DNA of 64,000 nucleotides from JACVRW01 sp963808775 (GTDB taxonomy: Bacteria; Actinomycetota; Thermoleophilia; Solirubrobacterales; Thermoleophilaceae), in contig CAWEGR010000005.1 in the NCBI GenBank assembly GCA_963808775.1, forward strand, positions 620,001 to 684,000. The letters are read 5' to 3'. The notes below the pieces were generated by a model. That model did no database searches. It had not been told where the DNA came from and saw only the letters and a program-made list of their open reading frames with translations. Position numbers and translations under genes: made by a program. Below, piece by piece: positions 16,062-24,828 of this stretch. Every line of letters starts with the position of its first letter. Positions within the stretch are counted from its first letter, which is position 1.

Positions 16062-17024
16062 ATGCCCGTCATCGGCCTGCACTGCTCGCACGAGCAGATT
16101 CGACCGAGCCGCCTGCTGAAACACGTGGCCGAGGCCGAGGCCGCGGGATTCGGCGCCGGCATGTCGTCCGACCACTTCTCGCCCTGGAGCGAGCGTCAGG
16201 GGGAATCCGGCTTCGCCTGGTCCTTCCTCGGCGCAGCGTTACAGGCCACCGCGCTCCCCTTCGGCGTGGTGACCGCGCCGGGCCAGCGCTATCACCCGGC
16301 GATCATCGCCCAGGCGGCGGCGACGTTGTACGAGCTCTTTCCTGGCCGGCTGTGGATGGCTCTCGGCACCGGCGAGTCCTCGAACGAGCACATCACCGGC
16401 CAGGGCTGGCCGGCCAAGGCGAAGCGAAACGCGCGGTTGCGCGAGTGCGTGGACGTCATTCGCGCCCTGTTCGCCGGCGAGACGGTGAACCACGAGGGGT
16501 TGGTGCGGGTCGACCGGGCGCGCCTCTGGACGCTGCCCGAGGAGACGCCCAGCCTGATCGGCGCTGCGGTCAGCGCGGAGACGGCTCGCTGGTGCGGGGG
16601 CTGGGCGGACGGGCTCGTGACGATCAACCAGCCGCGCGAGACGCTCGAGCGGGTGATCGACGCCTTCCGCGAGGGCGGCGGACAGGGCCGGCCGATCTAT
16701 CTGCAGGTGCACCTCAGCTGGGCACCGACCGAGGAGGAGGCCCTCCGGATCGCTCACGACCAGTGGCGGACCAACGTCTTCGCGCCGCCGCTCTGCTGGG
16801 ACCTCGACACGGTCGAGCAGTTCGACCTCGCCGCCGCCCACGTGCGCCCGGAGGACATCCGGGAATCGGTTCTGGTGTCCGCCGACACCGCTCGACACGC
16901 GGCGTGGCTGAGCGAACTGGGCGGGCTCGGGTTCGAACAGATTCACCTTCACCACGTCGGCCAGGACCTGCGCCCGTTCATCGATGCGTTCGGCGAGCAT
17001 GTCCTCCCGGAGCTCGTCGCGTGA
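16062..17024 (+). CDS. Luciferase-like flavin oxidoreductase (non-F420 type)
   Basis: TIM-barrel oxidoreductase of the luciferase-like monooxygenase superfamily, 320 residues. The start MPVIGLHCSHEQIRPSRLL, then SSDHFSPWSERQGESGF and MALGTGESSNEHITG, match the subgroup annotated as probable non-F420 flavin oxidoreductase. The substrate is unknown. Its stop overlaps the next start as GTGA, so it is translationally coupled to the trehalose-synthase-like gene. That pairing is the main clue to function: possibly a sugar or osmolyte-related redox step. Confidence 0.85.
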   Translation: MPVIGLHCSHEQIRPSRLLKHVAEAEAAGFGAGMSSDHFSPWSERQGESGFAWSFLGAALQATALPFGVVTAPGQRYHPAIIAQAAATLYELFPGRLWMALGTGESSNEHITGQGWPAKAKRNARLRECVDVIRALFAGETVNHEGLVRVDRARLWTLPEETPSLIGAAVSAETARWCGGWADGLVTINQPRETLERVIDAFREGGGQGRPIYLQVHLSWAPTEEEALRIAHDQWRTNVFAPPLCWDLDTVEQFDLAAAHVRPEDIRESVLVSADTARHAAWLSELGGLGFEQIHLHHVGQDLRPFIDAFGEHVLPELVA

Positions 17025-18677
17025 CACGCAGGTCCACGAGCGACGTCTGGTGGAAGAACTCGGTCTTCTACTGCCTCGATGTGGAGACCTTCCTGGACTC
17101 CGACGGCGACGGCTGCGGCGACCTGTGCGGTCTCGCCGAACGCGTCGACTACCTGACCGGGCTCGGGATCGGCTGCCTCTGGCTGATGCCGTTCATGCCC
17201 TCCTGCCAGCGCGACGACGGCTACGACATCACCGACTTCTACGGGGTCGACCGGCGGCTCGGCACGCATGGGGACCTGATCGAGGTCGTGCGCGCCGCGC
17301 GCGAGGGCGGGATGCGGGTGATCGCGGACCTGGTCATGAACCACACCTCGGACCAGCATCCCTGGTTCAGGGACGCGCGCCAGGGTCGCGACGCGCCCTT
17401 CCACGATTTCTACGTCTGGAGCGACGAGAAGCCGGAGGAGAAGCCAGGCGACATCGTGTTCCCAGACCAGGAGAGCTCGAACTGGGCGTTCGACGACGAG
17501 GCGGGGCGGTGGTACCTGCACCGCTTCTACTCCCACCAGCCTGATCTGAACGTGGCCAACCCGGAGGTGCGCGACGAGATTGCCCAGGTGGCGGGCTTCT
17601 GGCTCGAGCAGGGGCTGAGCGGGTTTCGCGTCGATGCGGTCCCGTTCCTGATCGAGCCGACCGGCATGCCCGAGGGCGGTCACGAGGATCCGCACGAGTT
17701 GCTGCGCGATCTCCGGCGCTTCATCGGGCGGCGAAACGGCGAGGCGGTGCTGCTCGGGGAGGTCAATCTGGCACCGGAGGAGCAGCGCAAGTTCTTCGGC
17801 GACGAGGACGGCGATGAGCTGCAGCTCATCCTCTCGTTCTCCGTCAACCAGGCGATGTTCCTTGCCTTCGCGCGGGAGGATGCGAGTCCGCTCGCGCAGG
17901 CGCTCCAGGCGCTCCCGCCGATCCCCGAGGACAGCCAGTGGGCCAACTTCGTGCGCAACCACGACGAGCTCACGCTCGACAAGCTCAGCGAAGAGGAGCG
18001 CCAGGAGGTGTTCGCCGCGTTCGGGCCGGAGGAGGAGCTTCAGCTCTACGGCCGTGGGCTCAGGCGGCGGCTGCCAACCATGTTCGACGGCAATCAGCAG
18101 CGCATCCGGATGGCCTACTCCCTCGCCTTCTCATTGCCGGGCACACCGGTGCTCTTCTACGGCGAGGAGATCGGGATGGCCGAGAACCTGGCGATCGAGG
18201 GGCGCTACAGCGTGCGCTCGCCGATGCAGTGGTCCGCCGAGCCACAGGCGGGGTTCACGACAGCCGGCGAGGCCTGCCGTCCGCTCGTGGAAAGCGGCCC
18301 CTTCGGATTCCACGAGGTCAACGTGACGCGCCAGCGGAGGGACGCCAAGGCGTTGCTCAACTGGATGGAGCGCCTGATCCGCCGCCGCCGGGAGTGTCCG
18401 GAGCTCGGCTGGGGGGAGTGGGCGCTGCTCGACACCGGTGACGCGGCGGTGTTCGCTCAGCGCAGCGATTGGGACGGGTCGACGGTGGTCGCGGTCCACA
18501 ACCTCGCCGGACGGGATGCGGGCGCCCGGCTCGAGATCGGCGGACCGGGGGAGCTCGTCGATCTCTTCCAACGAGGATGACCACGAGCTGACGGACGGCG
18601 CGGTCACGCTGGAGCTGCCTCCCTACGGCGCGCGCTGGTTCCGTATCCGCCGTCCCGGGCAGCGGCTGCCGCCCTAG
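17021..18677 (+). CDS. GH13 alpha-amylase family enzyme, trehalose synthase-like; frame change near 18571
   Basis: Alpha-glucan enzyme most similar to TreS (maltose to trehalose isomerisation). Catalytic residues are visible: nucleophile D205 in GFRVDAVPF, acid/base E247 in LLGEVNLAPEE, and D315 in FVRNHDELTL. TreS-like strings include GLRRRLPTMFDGN, LPGTPVLFYGEEIGM and RSPMQWS. The frame stops at 18580 after LVDLFQRG, but the next frame continues DDHELTDGAVTLELPPYGAR, the expected end of the C-terminal beta domain, to 18677. One lost G near 18571 explains this. Full length is about 552 residues. GTG start overlaps the upstream oxidoreductase. Confidence 0.85.
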
Positions 18678-18979
18678 ACGTCGTCCGCGCCCGTCTCCCA
18701 GGCCCGGCGCCGCGGCTCCCACTCGGCCTCGAGCTCGGCGGCCACTGCCGCGGCCACCTCCTCGGCCGTGCCCTCGCGCTCCTCGTAGGCGGACCAGTCC
18801 CACTTCTCGAGGTACTCGTCGGACCCCGCCAGGCCGCGGCGCATCGCCTCGCGGTCGATGTGCTCGGCGAACCAGCGCGGCATCTCGACGGAGGCCGGCG
18901 CGCCCTCATCGCCCTCTGCCTTGATCTGGGCCGGGATGCCGTCCCAGGCCAGCACGCGGTAACGGGTCACGGCGGGCAT
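18674..18979 (-). CDS. Virulence-factor-family small protein
   Basis: Protein of 101 residues starting VTRYRVLAWDGIPAQIKAEG, followed by MPRWFAEHIDREAM and GSDEYLEKWDW. This order matches the short family named virulence factor in Pfam, which is common in actinobacteria and has no established function. Acidic C-terminus. It overlaps the end of the GH13 gene by 4 bp in convergent orientation and is divergent from the DUF1905 gene. Confidence 0.65.
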   Translation of the reverse strand: MPAVTRYRVLAWDGIPAQIKAEGDEGAPASVEMPRWFAEHIDREAMRRGLAGSDEYLEKWDWSAYEEREGTAEEVAAAVAAELEAEWEPRRRAWETGADDV

Positions 18980-19020
18980 TATGCGACGCGCGGTCGGTTT
19001 TCGGTGCCGGAGGAGAGAGG

Positions 19021-19293
19021 ATGTCGCTCGACAAGGAGTTCGAGGCGAAGCTCGAGAAGAGCCCCGCGAAGGGGGGCTGGACCTACGTGATCATGCCCGG
19101 GTCAGCCGAGTTCTTCGGGACGCGCGGCCTCGTGCGGGTGAGGGGCACTGTCGACGGCGAGCCCTTCGAGGCGTCCTTCATGGCGCTCGGTGACGGCCGC
19201 CACAAGCTGCCGATCAAGGCGGCCGTGCGTGAGGCGATCGGCAAGGGGGAGGGCGACACCGTGGTGATCCGGCTGGAGGAGCGCCTGAACTAG
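19021..19293 (+). CDS. DUF1905 domain protein
   Basis: Small beta-rich protein of 90 residues. Typical DUF1905 features are WTYVIMPGSAEFFGTRGLVR, VRGTVDGEPFEASFMALGDG and the end DTVVIRLEERL. The family is sometimes fused to YdeI/OmpD-associated domains; here it stands alone. A good ribosome binding site (GGAGGAGAGAGG) lies just upstream of ATG 19021. It converges on the GH26-like gene with almost no gap. Function unknown. Confidence 0.8.
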   Translation: MSLDKEFEAKLEKSPAKGGWTYVIMPGSAEFFGTRGLVRVRGTVDGEPFEASFMALGDGRHKLPIKAAVREAIGKGEGDTVVIRLEERLN

Positions 19294-20289
19294 CGGTGCT
19301 CGGGCGCGTAGCCCGACAGCCGCGGCCAGCGCACGGCGCGCCTCAGCGCGCGGCGCGTGCGCGGGTGCGACGACAGCCTGAACTCGGGCGACAGCGCGGC
19401 CGACTGGTAGTAGACCGCCATCCGCACGCGCGGGTGAGAGCGCAGGAAGCCGAAGAACTGGCGCACGAAGCCGGGATCGTCGCGGCCCCAGACGCCCCAC
19501 TCGGCGAACGTGAACGGCTTGTCGTCCCAGAGCCGGTTGCGGTAGAAGGCGTGCATCGCGGAGCTCGAGCGGTAGGGCGAGTACCAGGTGGTGCCGACCC
19601 AGTCGACCCAGCGCGAGCCCGGCCAGAAGTGGGCGGGGTGGTTCGCGGGGATCTCGGGCGACCCGAAGCTGAGCGGCACCCAGGCGAGCGCGACCCGCGG
19701 GACGCGGCAGCTCGGCCGCCTCGCCGCGGAACGGGGGCAGGCCGGCCTCGCGCAGCTCGGCGCGGATGTCGCCGCCGCGCACGATCACCGCGATGCGCCG
19801 GAAGGCCCTGCGGAGCTGGCGCGGGCTGAAGGCCGCCCCGCGCGGCCTGCCGCTCTCGTCGTAGGCCGAGTACGGGTTGGCCCCGTTGTTCATCTCGGAC
19901 AGCGGTCGCAGGTAGACAACGGTTCCATGCTCGGCGAGCGTCCTGCAGAGCTCGGCGTAGTAGCGGTCGGCGTCGCCGCGGGCGATCGCCGCGGGGCTGA
20001 GGTTGCCGGCGTCGAGCGTGAGCATCATGCGGGCGCGCTCGCGCCGGGCGTCGTCGAGCCGGAAGCCGAGCCAGTGGAAGGTGGAGCTGTTCTGCTCGAG
20101 CTTGACGAACAGGTTGAAGACGGCCGGATGCTTGCCCGACTGGCGCTCGAAGGCGGAGATGTCGCGCGCGCTGTAGCCGCCCTGGCCACCCCAGAGCACC
20201 TGTCCGCCGGGCGGCAGCTCGGCGCCGGCATGGGCCACCGCCGGGAGGCAGAGCATCAGGATCGCGAGGAGGCTGGCGAGACGCGGCAT
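19290..20289 (-). CDS. Secreted GH26-like glycosidase, frame change near 19700
   Basis: Exported protein of about 333 residues with a signal peptide (SLLAILMLCLPAVAHA). The N-terminal frame gives WGGQGGYSARDISAFERQSG and GTVVYLRPLSEMNNGANPYS, where the Glu after LRPLS is the likely acid/base. After a frame change near 19700 the sequence continues LSFGSPEIPANHPAHFWPGS, TWYSPYRSSSAMHAFYRN and KPFTFAEWGVWG, with the second catalytic Glu. The two halves fit a GH26 (mannanase-type) barrel. Actual polysaccharide target unknown. The single break looks like an indel and not decay. It diverges from the padR gene. Confidence 0.65.
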
Positions 20290-20341
20290 GCAATCCAGGT
20301 GTTCGGCTGGACTCCGCGCCGCTTGATTATTTCGTCGGGCG

Positions 20342-20360
20342 ATGTATCGTGCGACGTACT
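20342..20360. promoter_or_regulatory. Imperfect palindrome, possible PadR operator
   Basis: ATGTATCGTGCGACGTACT lies immediately before the padR ATG (20361) in the gap shared with the divergent GH26-like gene. GTA...TAC arms with a TCG-TG-CGA core make an imperfect dyad, as expected for autoregulated PadR genes. Only one copy is seen, so this is a suggestion. Confidence 0.35.
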
Positions 20361-20693
20361 ATGGAACTGAGACCCGCGAGCTATTTCGTCCTCGCCGCCC
20401 TGCTCGACGGACCCCTGCACGGCTATGCCATCGCCGCGCGCGCGAAGGAGCTGTCCGACGGCGATCTCAATCTGACCGCCGGCACCCTCTACGGAGCGCT
20501 CGAGCGCATGCGCGGGCAGGGCTGGGTGGACGTGGATGGCGAGGAGACGGTCGACGGCCGCCTCCGGCGCTACTACCGGCTCACGGGGGCCGGGGCGGAC
20601 GTCGTGACCGCCGAGGCCGATCGCCTCGCGGCCGCGGCGCGCGTGGTGCGTCGCCGGCGAGCCGCCGCGAGCCCGGCCGGAGGGACGGCATGA
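20361..20693 (+). CDS. PadR family transcriptional regulator
   Basis: Winged-helix repressor of about 110 residues. The PadR signature is clear: YFVLAALLDGPLHGYAIAAR, LTAGTLYGALERMRGQGWV, then RRYYRLTGAGADVV. It probably controls the membrane protein that follows, since its stop overlaps that start as ATGA. ATG 20361 is preferred; an upstream GTG at 20349 would run through the candidate operator. Ligand unknown. Confidence 0.9.
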   Translation: MELRPASYFVLAALLDGPLHGYAIAARAKELSDGDLNLTAGTLYGALERMRGQGWVDVDGEETVDGRLRRYYRLTGAGADVVTAEADRLAAAARVVRRRRAAASPAGGTA

Positions 20694-21715
20694 CCCGGCG
20701 CCTGACGGACGCCGTGACGGCCCTCGCGGCGGGCGCCTTCCCGCGCGCCCAGCGGCGCGACGGGCGGGTCGTGCGCGACGGCGCGCGCGAGGCGGTCGAT
20801 GCCGGCGGCATTCGCCTGCTCGCGCGCGAGAGCTTCTCGCTCACGCTCGCTGGGCTGCGCGTGCGTGCCCGGGTGGCGGCAGGCGACCTCCGCGCCGCCC
20901 CCTGGCGCGAAGCGCTGCGAGCGCTCGCCTATCCGCTCGCCGTCGCGCTTCTGCTCGTCTGGACCTTCGGCTTCGTGCCGCGCTACGACCACTGGCCGCT
21001 CGGCTGGGGCTGGGCCATGCTGCTCGGCGGATCGCTCGCCGCGGTCGCGGGCGCGGCCTTCGGGCGGCGGCTGCCCACGGCGGGTGGGGCGGCGCTCACG
21101 CTCGGCGCGATCGCCGCGCCGCACCTCGGGTACGGCACGGACGCCGCGCTGGTCGGCCCGCCGAGCTTCTTCCAGGGCGACGGTCTCGACGTGGCCGCCG
21201 CCGCGTTCCTGCCGACGCTGCTGCTCGTGGCATGCGGCCTGGCGCTTCCCGCGGGAGCCCGGCAGCCTCTGCGCAAGGGGCTGTTGCTGTCGGCGCTGGG
21301 GGTCGCGCCGTCCGCGCTCGCCGCCGTGCTGCTGCTCCCGGCGGCGGACCCGGAGCCGACCACGATCGGAACCGTGCGGATCCAGGGACAGCACGTGGAG
21401 ACCGTCATGACCACCGGTCCGCCCTACCCGTTCCCGTGGCTGCCGCCGTCCGGCACGCTCTTCGCGATCCTGGGCACGGCCCTCGCGATCGCGGTGATCG
21501 CGACCTGGGTCCGCGCACGATCGCGGCCCGCGCCCGCGATGGCCAGCGCCCTGCTGCTGGTGAGCGTCTCCTACCCGCTGGCGTGGCTGCTGCTCTATCA
21601 GGGGGCGCTGCCCTACTGGACCGTGCAGAACGTGTGGCTCACGCTCCTGCTCGCCCTGGCGGCGTGCGTGCTCTCGCTGCTCGCGGTCCGGCGGGCGGCC
21701 GCGCGGCGCGCCTGA
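20690..21715 (+). CDS. Membrane protein coupled to a PadR regulator
   Basis: Protein of 341 residues with a charged cytoplasmic N-terminus of about 80 residues and then around eight hydrophobic segments (for example LAYPLAVALLLVWTFGF, AAVAGAAFG, AFLPTLLLVACGLALPAGA, SALLLVSVSYPLAWLLLYQG). Such proteins next to PadR genes resemble permease-prefix or ABC-associated integral proteins, but no ABC ATPase is adjacent. Start at ATG 20690 overlaps the padR stop. Function unknown; probably a target of that regulator. Confidence 0.75.
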   Translation: MTRRLTDAVTALAAGAFPRAQRRDGRVVRDGAREAVDAGGIRLLARESFSLTLAGLRVRARVAAGDLRAAPWREALRALAYPLAVALLLVWTFGFVPRYDHWPLGWGWAMLLGGSLAAVAGAAFGRRLPTAGGAALTLGAIAAPHLGYGTDAALVGPPSFFQGDGLDVAAAAFLPTLLLVACGLALPAGARQPLRKGLLLSALGVAPSALAAVLLLPAADPEPTTIGTVRIQGQHVETVMTTGPPYPFPWLPPSGTLFAILGTALAIAVIATWVRARSRPAPAMASALLLVSVSYPLAWLLLYQGALPYWTVQNVWLTLLLALAACVLSLLAVRRAAARRA

Positions 21716-21867
21716 GGTGGCGCCGCAGTCGGACAACTTCAACTCGATCGGTGAGCGCCGGCCGAGGTGTACGTGAACTGCGTTCCGCGCGGGCGGGCCG
21801 TGATCGTCAAGGCATCAGATCGCCGCAAGCGCATCGCTACGGCGCTCGCGGCGCAGCGAGTGGCGTA

Positions 21868-22278
21868 CTAGAACACCCGCGCGCGCTCGCGCGTGACGGC
21901 GAATCCGTGGCGGTTGCGCAGGTTCACGCAGCGCATTCCGCCGCGGATGCCGTTGCAGCGGAAGCGGCCGCTGCGGATCGCGTCGCCGCGGCCGATCACG
22001 GCCTCGCCGCCGAAGGCGCTGTCGGTCGCGCAGATGTAGGTCCCGCGCCCGCGGCGGTCGATCGTCAGCCCGTAGCCCCACTCGGCGTCAGGGGGGCAGA
22101 AGGCCGGCCGGGGCGGCGGCTCCCAGGCGTGGCGCCTGACGTCGCAGCGCGCCACCGTCTTCGAGATCACGCAGCCGACGTTGCGCGAGGGCGACACGAA
22201 CAGGATGAGGGCCTCCGCCTCGGCGGGGACCGCCGCGCTGAGTGTGAGCACGACCGCGGCGACGCTCAGGCGGCGCAT
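21868..22278 (-). CDS. Secreted DUF6636-like protein
   Basis: Protein of 136 residues with a signal peptide (MRRLSVAAVVLTLSAAVPAEA). The mature part has six cysteines in an ordered pattern: SRNVGCVISKTVARCDVRRH, AFCPPDAEWGYG, TYICATDSAFGG, RFRCNGIRGGMRCVN. This matches secreted actinobacterial proteins of the DUF6636 type, probably a disulfide-bonded beta-rich domain. Function unknown. It is divergent from the SRAP gene and shares a 42-bp promoter gap with it. Confidence 0.7.
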   Translation of the reverse strand: MRRLSVAAVVLTLSAAVPAEAEALILFVSPSRNVGCVISKTVARCDVRRHAWEPPPRPAFCPPDAEWGYGLTIDRRGRGTYICATDSAFGGEAVIGRGDAIRSGRFRCNGIRGGMRCVNLRNRHGFAVTRERARVF

Positions 22279-22320
22279 GGGTCGAGCTTAACCGCCGAGC
22301 GGCGTACGCTGCACGTGGAC

Positions 22321-23028
22321 ATGTGCGGTCGCTACACGATGCGGGGCCGGCGCTCGGACGAGATCCAGGGGCGAATGGCGGAGCAACTCGGAGCCGCGTT
22401 CCCGGAGTCGGAGCTCGGCTTCGAGCGCTTCAACATCGCGCCGACCGAGGAGGCGCTCGCGCTGGTGGAGGACGAGCGTGGCCGGCGCTTCGAGGAGATG
22501 CGCTGGGGCCTCGTCCCACACTGGGCGAGCGACGCGAAGCCGCGCTTCTCGATGATCAACGCGCGGGCGGAGACGCTCTGGGAGAAACCCGCCTACCGGG
22601 CGCTCGTGGACCGCGCCGACCGCCGCTGCCTCGTGCTCGCCGACGGCTGGTACGAGTGGCAGCGCCCCGAGGACGCGCGGCAGCCCAGGCGTCCCCTCCA
22701 CTATGCGCACGCGCTCGGCGAGCCCTTCGCGTTCGCGGGGCTGTGGTCGAAGTGGCGCTCACCCGAGGGGGAGACGTTGCGCAGCTTCACGATCGTCACG
22801 TGTCAGGCCAACGAGCTCGTGCGGCCGGTGCATGACCGCATGCCCGTGGTGTTCGACTCGCCCGAGCTCTGGGAGGCCTGGCTCGACGGTTCCCTCGACC
22901 CCGACGCCGCGCGCGAGCTGCTCGCGCCCCTGCCGGCCGGGCGGCTGACCGTCGCCCGCGCGAACACCTACGTCAACAAGGCCGGCAACGAGGGTCCGGC
23001 CTGCCTCGCGGCCGAGGAGGCGGCATGA
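22321..23028 (+). CDS. SOS response-associated peptidase (SRAP, YedK/HMCES family)
   Basis: Covalently traps abasic sites in single-stranded DNA through the N-terminal cysteine, protecting the chromosome during replication. The product (235 residues) begins MCGRYTMRG, so Cys2 is available after removal of Met. Other family residues are FNIAPTEEALALV, RWGLVPHWASD, MINARAETLWEKPAYR, GWYEWQ and the catalytic histidine in VHDRMPVVF. It overlaps the next gene as ATGA, forming an operon with a PAS protein and an MBL-fold enzyme. Confidence 0.95.
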   Translation: MCGRYTMRGRRSDEIQGRMAEQLGAAFPESELGFERFNIAPTEEALALVEDERGRRFEEMRWGLVPHWASDAKPRFSMINARAETLWEKPAYRALVDRADRRCLVLADGWYEWQRPEDARQPRRPLHYAHALGEPFAFAGLWSKWRSPEGETLRSFTIVTCQANELVRPVHDRMPVVFDSPELWEAWLDGSLDPDAARELLAPLPAGRLTVARANTYVNKAGNEGPACLAAEEAA

Positions 23029-23441
23029 CGAGCCAGCAGCCGCTCGAGCTGATCCTCGCGCGCAGCCTGATGTCGAGCCTCTCGACGCCCGGCTATCTCA
23101 TGGACGTGCGCGGCGTGCTGATCTTCTACAACGAGGCGGCCGAGGAGCTGATCGGCACGCACTTCGAGGAGACCGGCCCGATGGAGCGCGACCAGTGGGA
23201 GAGCCTGTTCGCGCCGACCGACGCCGCCGGGAACCTGATCGCGTTCGACGAGCACCCGCTCAATCTCATGGTCCGGGAGGGCCGGCCCGGCCACTACTCG
23301 CAGTTCATCCGCTCCGCCGGCGGGACGCGCCACGAGGTCGCGCTGAGCGCCCTGCCGCTGCTCGGCAGCGGGGGCTTCAAGGGCGCGATGGTGTTCTTCT
23401 GGCCCGTCGGGGACGGCGACACGGCCGAGAGGGCCGAGTGA
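23025..23441 (+). CDS. Stand-alone PAS domain protein
   Basis: Single PAS sensor domain of 138 residues: YLMDVRGVLIFYNEAAEELI is the usual start of a PAS fold, followed by GNLIAFDEHPLNLMVREG and a C-terminal beta strand GFKGAMVFFWPV. There is no kinase, cyclase or DNA-binding domain, so any signal must pass by protein contact, perhaps to the MBL-fold enzyme encoded directly downstream with a GTGA overlap. Ligand unknown. Confidence 0.8.
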   Translation: MTSQQPLELILARSLMSSLSTPGYLMDVRGVLIFYNEAAEELIGTHFEETGPMERDQWESLFAPTDAAGNLIAFDEHPLNLMVREGRPGHYSQFIRSAGGTRHEVALSALPLLGSGGFKGAMVFFWPVGDGDTAERAE

Positions 23442-24316
23442 AGCTCAAGGTCTGGGGCGCTCGCGGGTCGATCCCCGCGCCGGGCGCCCGCACGGCGCGC
23501 TACGGCGGCAACACGTCGTGCTGCGCGCTGACGCTGTCGGACGAGACGCTGATCGTGCTCGACGCCGGCAGCGGCATTCGCGAGCTCGGCCTCGAGCTGT
23601 CCCAGGATCTGCGCGAGGTCCACATCCTGCTGACGCACCTCCATCTCGACCACATCCAGGGCCTGCTGTTCTTCTCGCCGCTCTTCCGGCCGGACGTCGA
23701 GGTCGTCATCTGGGGACCCGAGGCACCGAGGGGCTCACTGCGCGACCGCATCGGCCGCTACCTGTCGGCCCCGCTGTCGCCGGTCGAGATCAGAGGGCTG
23801 CCCGCCAGGGTCGAGTTCCGCTCCTGCCCGGGCGGCGAGTGGACGCTCGGCAGCGCCCGCATCCGGGCGGCGCCCGTCAATCACCGCGGGCCCACGCTCG
23901 GCTTCCGGATCACTGAGGGCGAGGCGTCGCTCTGCTACATCCCGGACCACGAGCCGGCGCTCGGAATGCCGCTCGAGCGCACGCAGAACGACTGGATCTC
24001 GGGCTTCGACCTCGCCTGCCGAGCGTCGCTGCTGCTGCACGACTGCCAGTACACGGACGACGAGTACCCGCGCCACGTCGGCTGGGGCCACTCCGGGCTC
24101 TCGGACGCCCTCATGTTCGCGAAGCGCACCGAGGTCGCGAAGATGCGGCTCTTCCACCACGACCCCCTGCACGACGACTCGCAGCTCGATCGCCTGCACG
24201 AGTCGGCGAGCGCGGGCTGGGCGGCGCTCGGGGGCGCCGAGACCGAGCTCGACATGGCGGTCGAGGGCGGCGAGATCAGCCTCGATCCCGACAGCGGCGT
24301 CGCGCGGGCCGCATAG
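23438..24316 (+). CDS. MBL-fold metallo-hydrolase
   Basis: Metallo-beta-lactamase fold protein of about 292 residues. It starts VKLKVWGARGSIPAPG and has TARYGGNTSC, both typical of the phosphoribosyl cyclic phosphodiesterase/ribonuclease Z-like branch. Metal ligands are visible in LLTHLHLDHIQGL (HxHxDH), VNHRGPTLGFRI, IPDHEP and HVGWGHSGLSDAL. The likely reaction is hydrolysis of a phosphodiester, with the actual substrate unknown. GTG 23438 overlaps the PAS gene stop, and linkage to a PAS sensor suggests regulated activity. Confidence 0.85.
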   Translation: MKLKVWGARGSIPAPGARTARYGGNTSCCALTLSDETLIVLDAGSGIRELGLELSQDLREVHILLTHLHLDHIQGLLFFSPLFRPDVEVVIWGPEAPRGSLRDRIGRYLSAPLSPVEIRGLPARVEFRSCPGGEWTLGSARIRAAPVNHRGPTLGFRITEGEASLCYIPDHEPALGMPLERTQNDWISGFDLACRASLLLHDCQYTDDEYPRHVGWGHSGLSDALMFAKRTEVAKMRLFHHDPLHDDSQLDRLHESASAGWAALGGAETELDMAVEGGEISLDPDSGVARAA

Positions 24317-24330
24317 GTAAGCTGCCGCAC

Positions 24331-24624
24331 GTGCCGGTCCGCCTACACCGCTGCTCCAGCACCTGGGCCAAGCTCGGAGGGCACCCCTGCTGGAAGGTCC
24401 AGAAGGCGCTCGACGAGGCCGGTGTCGACTACGAGGTCGTCAAGGGGCCCGTCCGCCGCGGCAAGCGCGACGAGATCGCCCGGATGAGCGGCCAGCGCAA
24501 GTACCCCGTGATCGAGTTCGAGGACGGCTCCGCCTATCGCGAGGAGTCGACGGCGATGGCGGAGACGATCGCCGCGGGCCGGCTCGACGAGAAGCGCGGC
24601 GGCGGCGCGAGCGCGCCGGCCTGA
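24331..24624 (+). CDS. Glutaredoxin/GST N-terminal-like thioredoxin-fold protein
   Basis: Protein of 97 residues with the thioredoxin-fold order: VRLHRCSSTWAKLGGHPCWK, helix KVQKALDEAGVDYEVV, the cis-proline strand QRKYPVIEFEDGS and YREESTAMAETIAA. This matches small actinobacterial proteins annotated as glutathione S-transferase N-terminal domain. A cysteine at position 8 and one at about 20 could be redox active, but there is no CPxC site. GTG start 14 bp after the MBL gene, so it may be the last gene of that operon. Confidence 0.75.
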   Translation: MPVRLHRCSSTWAKLGGHPCWKVQKALDEAGVDYEVVKGPVRRGKRDEIARMSGQRKYPVIEFEDGSAYREESTAMAETIAAGRLDEKRGGGASAPA

Positions 24625-24631
24625 GGCCGGC

Positions 24632-24793
24632 TCACTTCTTCCGCTGCTTGCGGGCGTCGGGGCGAGGCTTGCCGTTCTCGTCGCGCTCCGAGCGGCCGTC
24701 CTTCGGCTCGGACGCGGCTCGCGCCTCGTCCTGGGCCTTCTTCTCCTCGACGACCTTTTCCATGCGTTCGAGCTGCTTGCGGTCCATGCTCAT
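24632..24793 (-). CDS. Small highly charged hypothetical protein
   Basis: Open frame of 53 residues starting MSMDRKQLERMEKVVEEKKA and ending RPDARKQRKK. It is almost entirely charged and likely helical or disordered. The frame uses codons with G or C in third position like its neighbours, which supports coding. It lies between convergent and same-strand genes with no conflict. No family recognised. Confidence 0.5.
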   Translation of the reverse strand: MSMDRKQLERMEKVVEEKKAQDEARAASEPKDGRSERDENGKPRPDARKQRKK

Positions 24794-24828
24794 CGGCTAC
24801 CCAACCCCCGAGCAGGACAACCCGCGCC

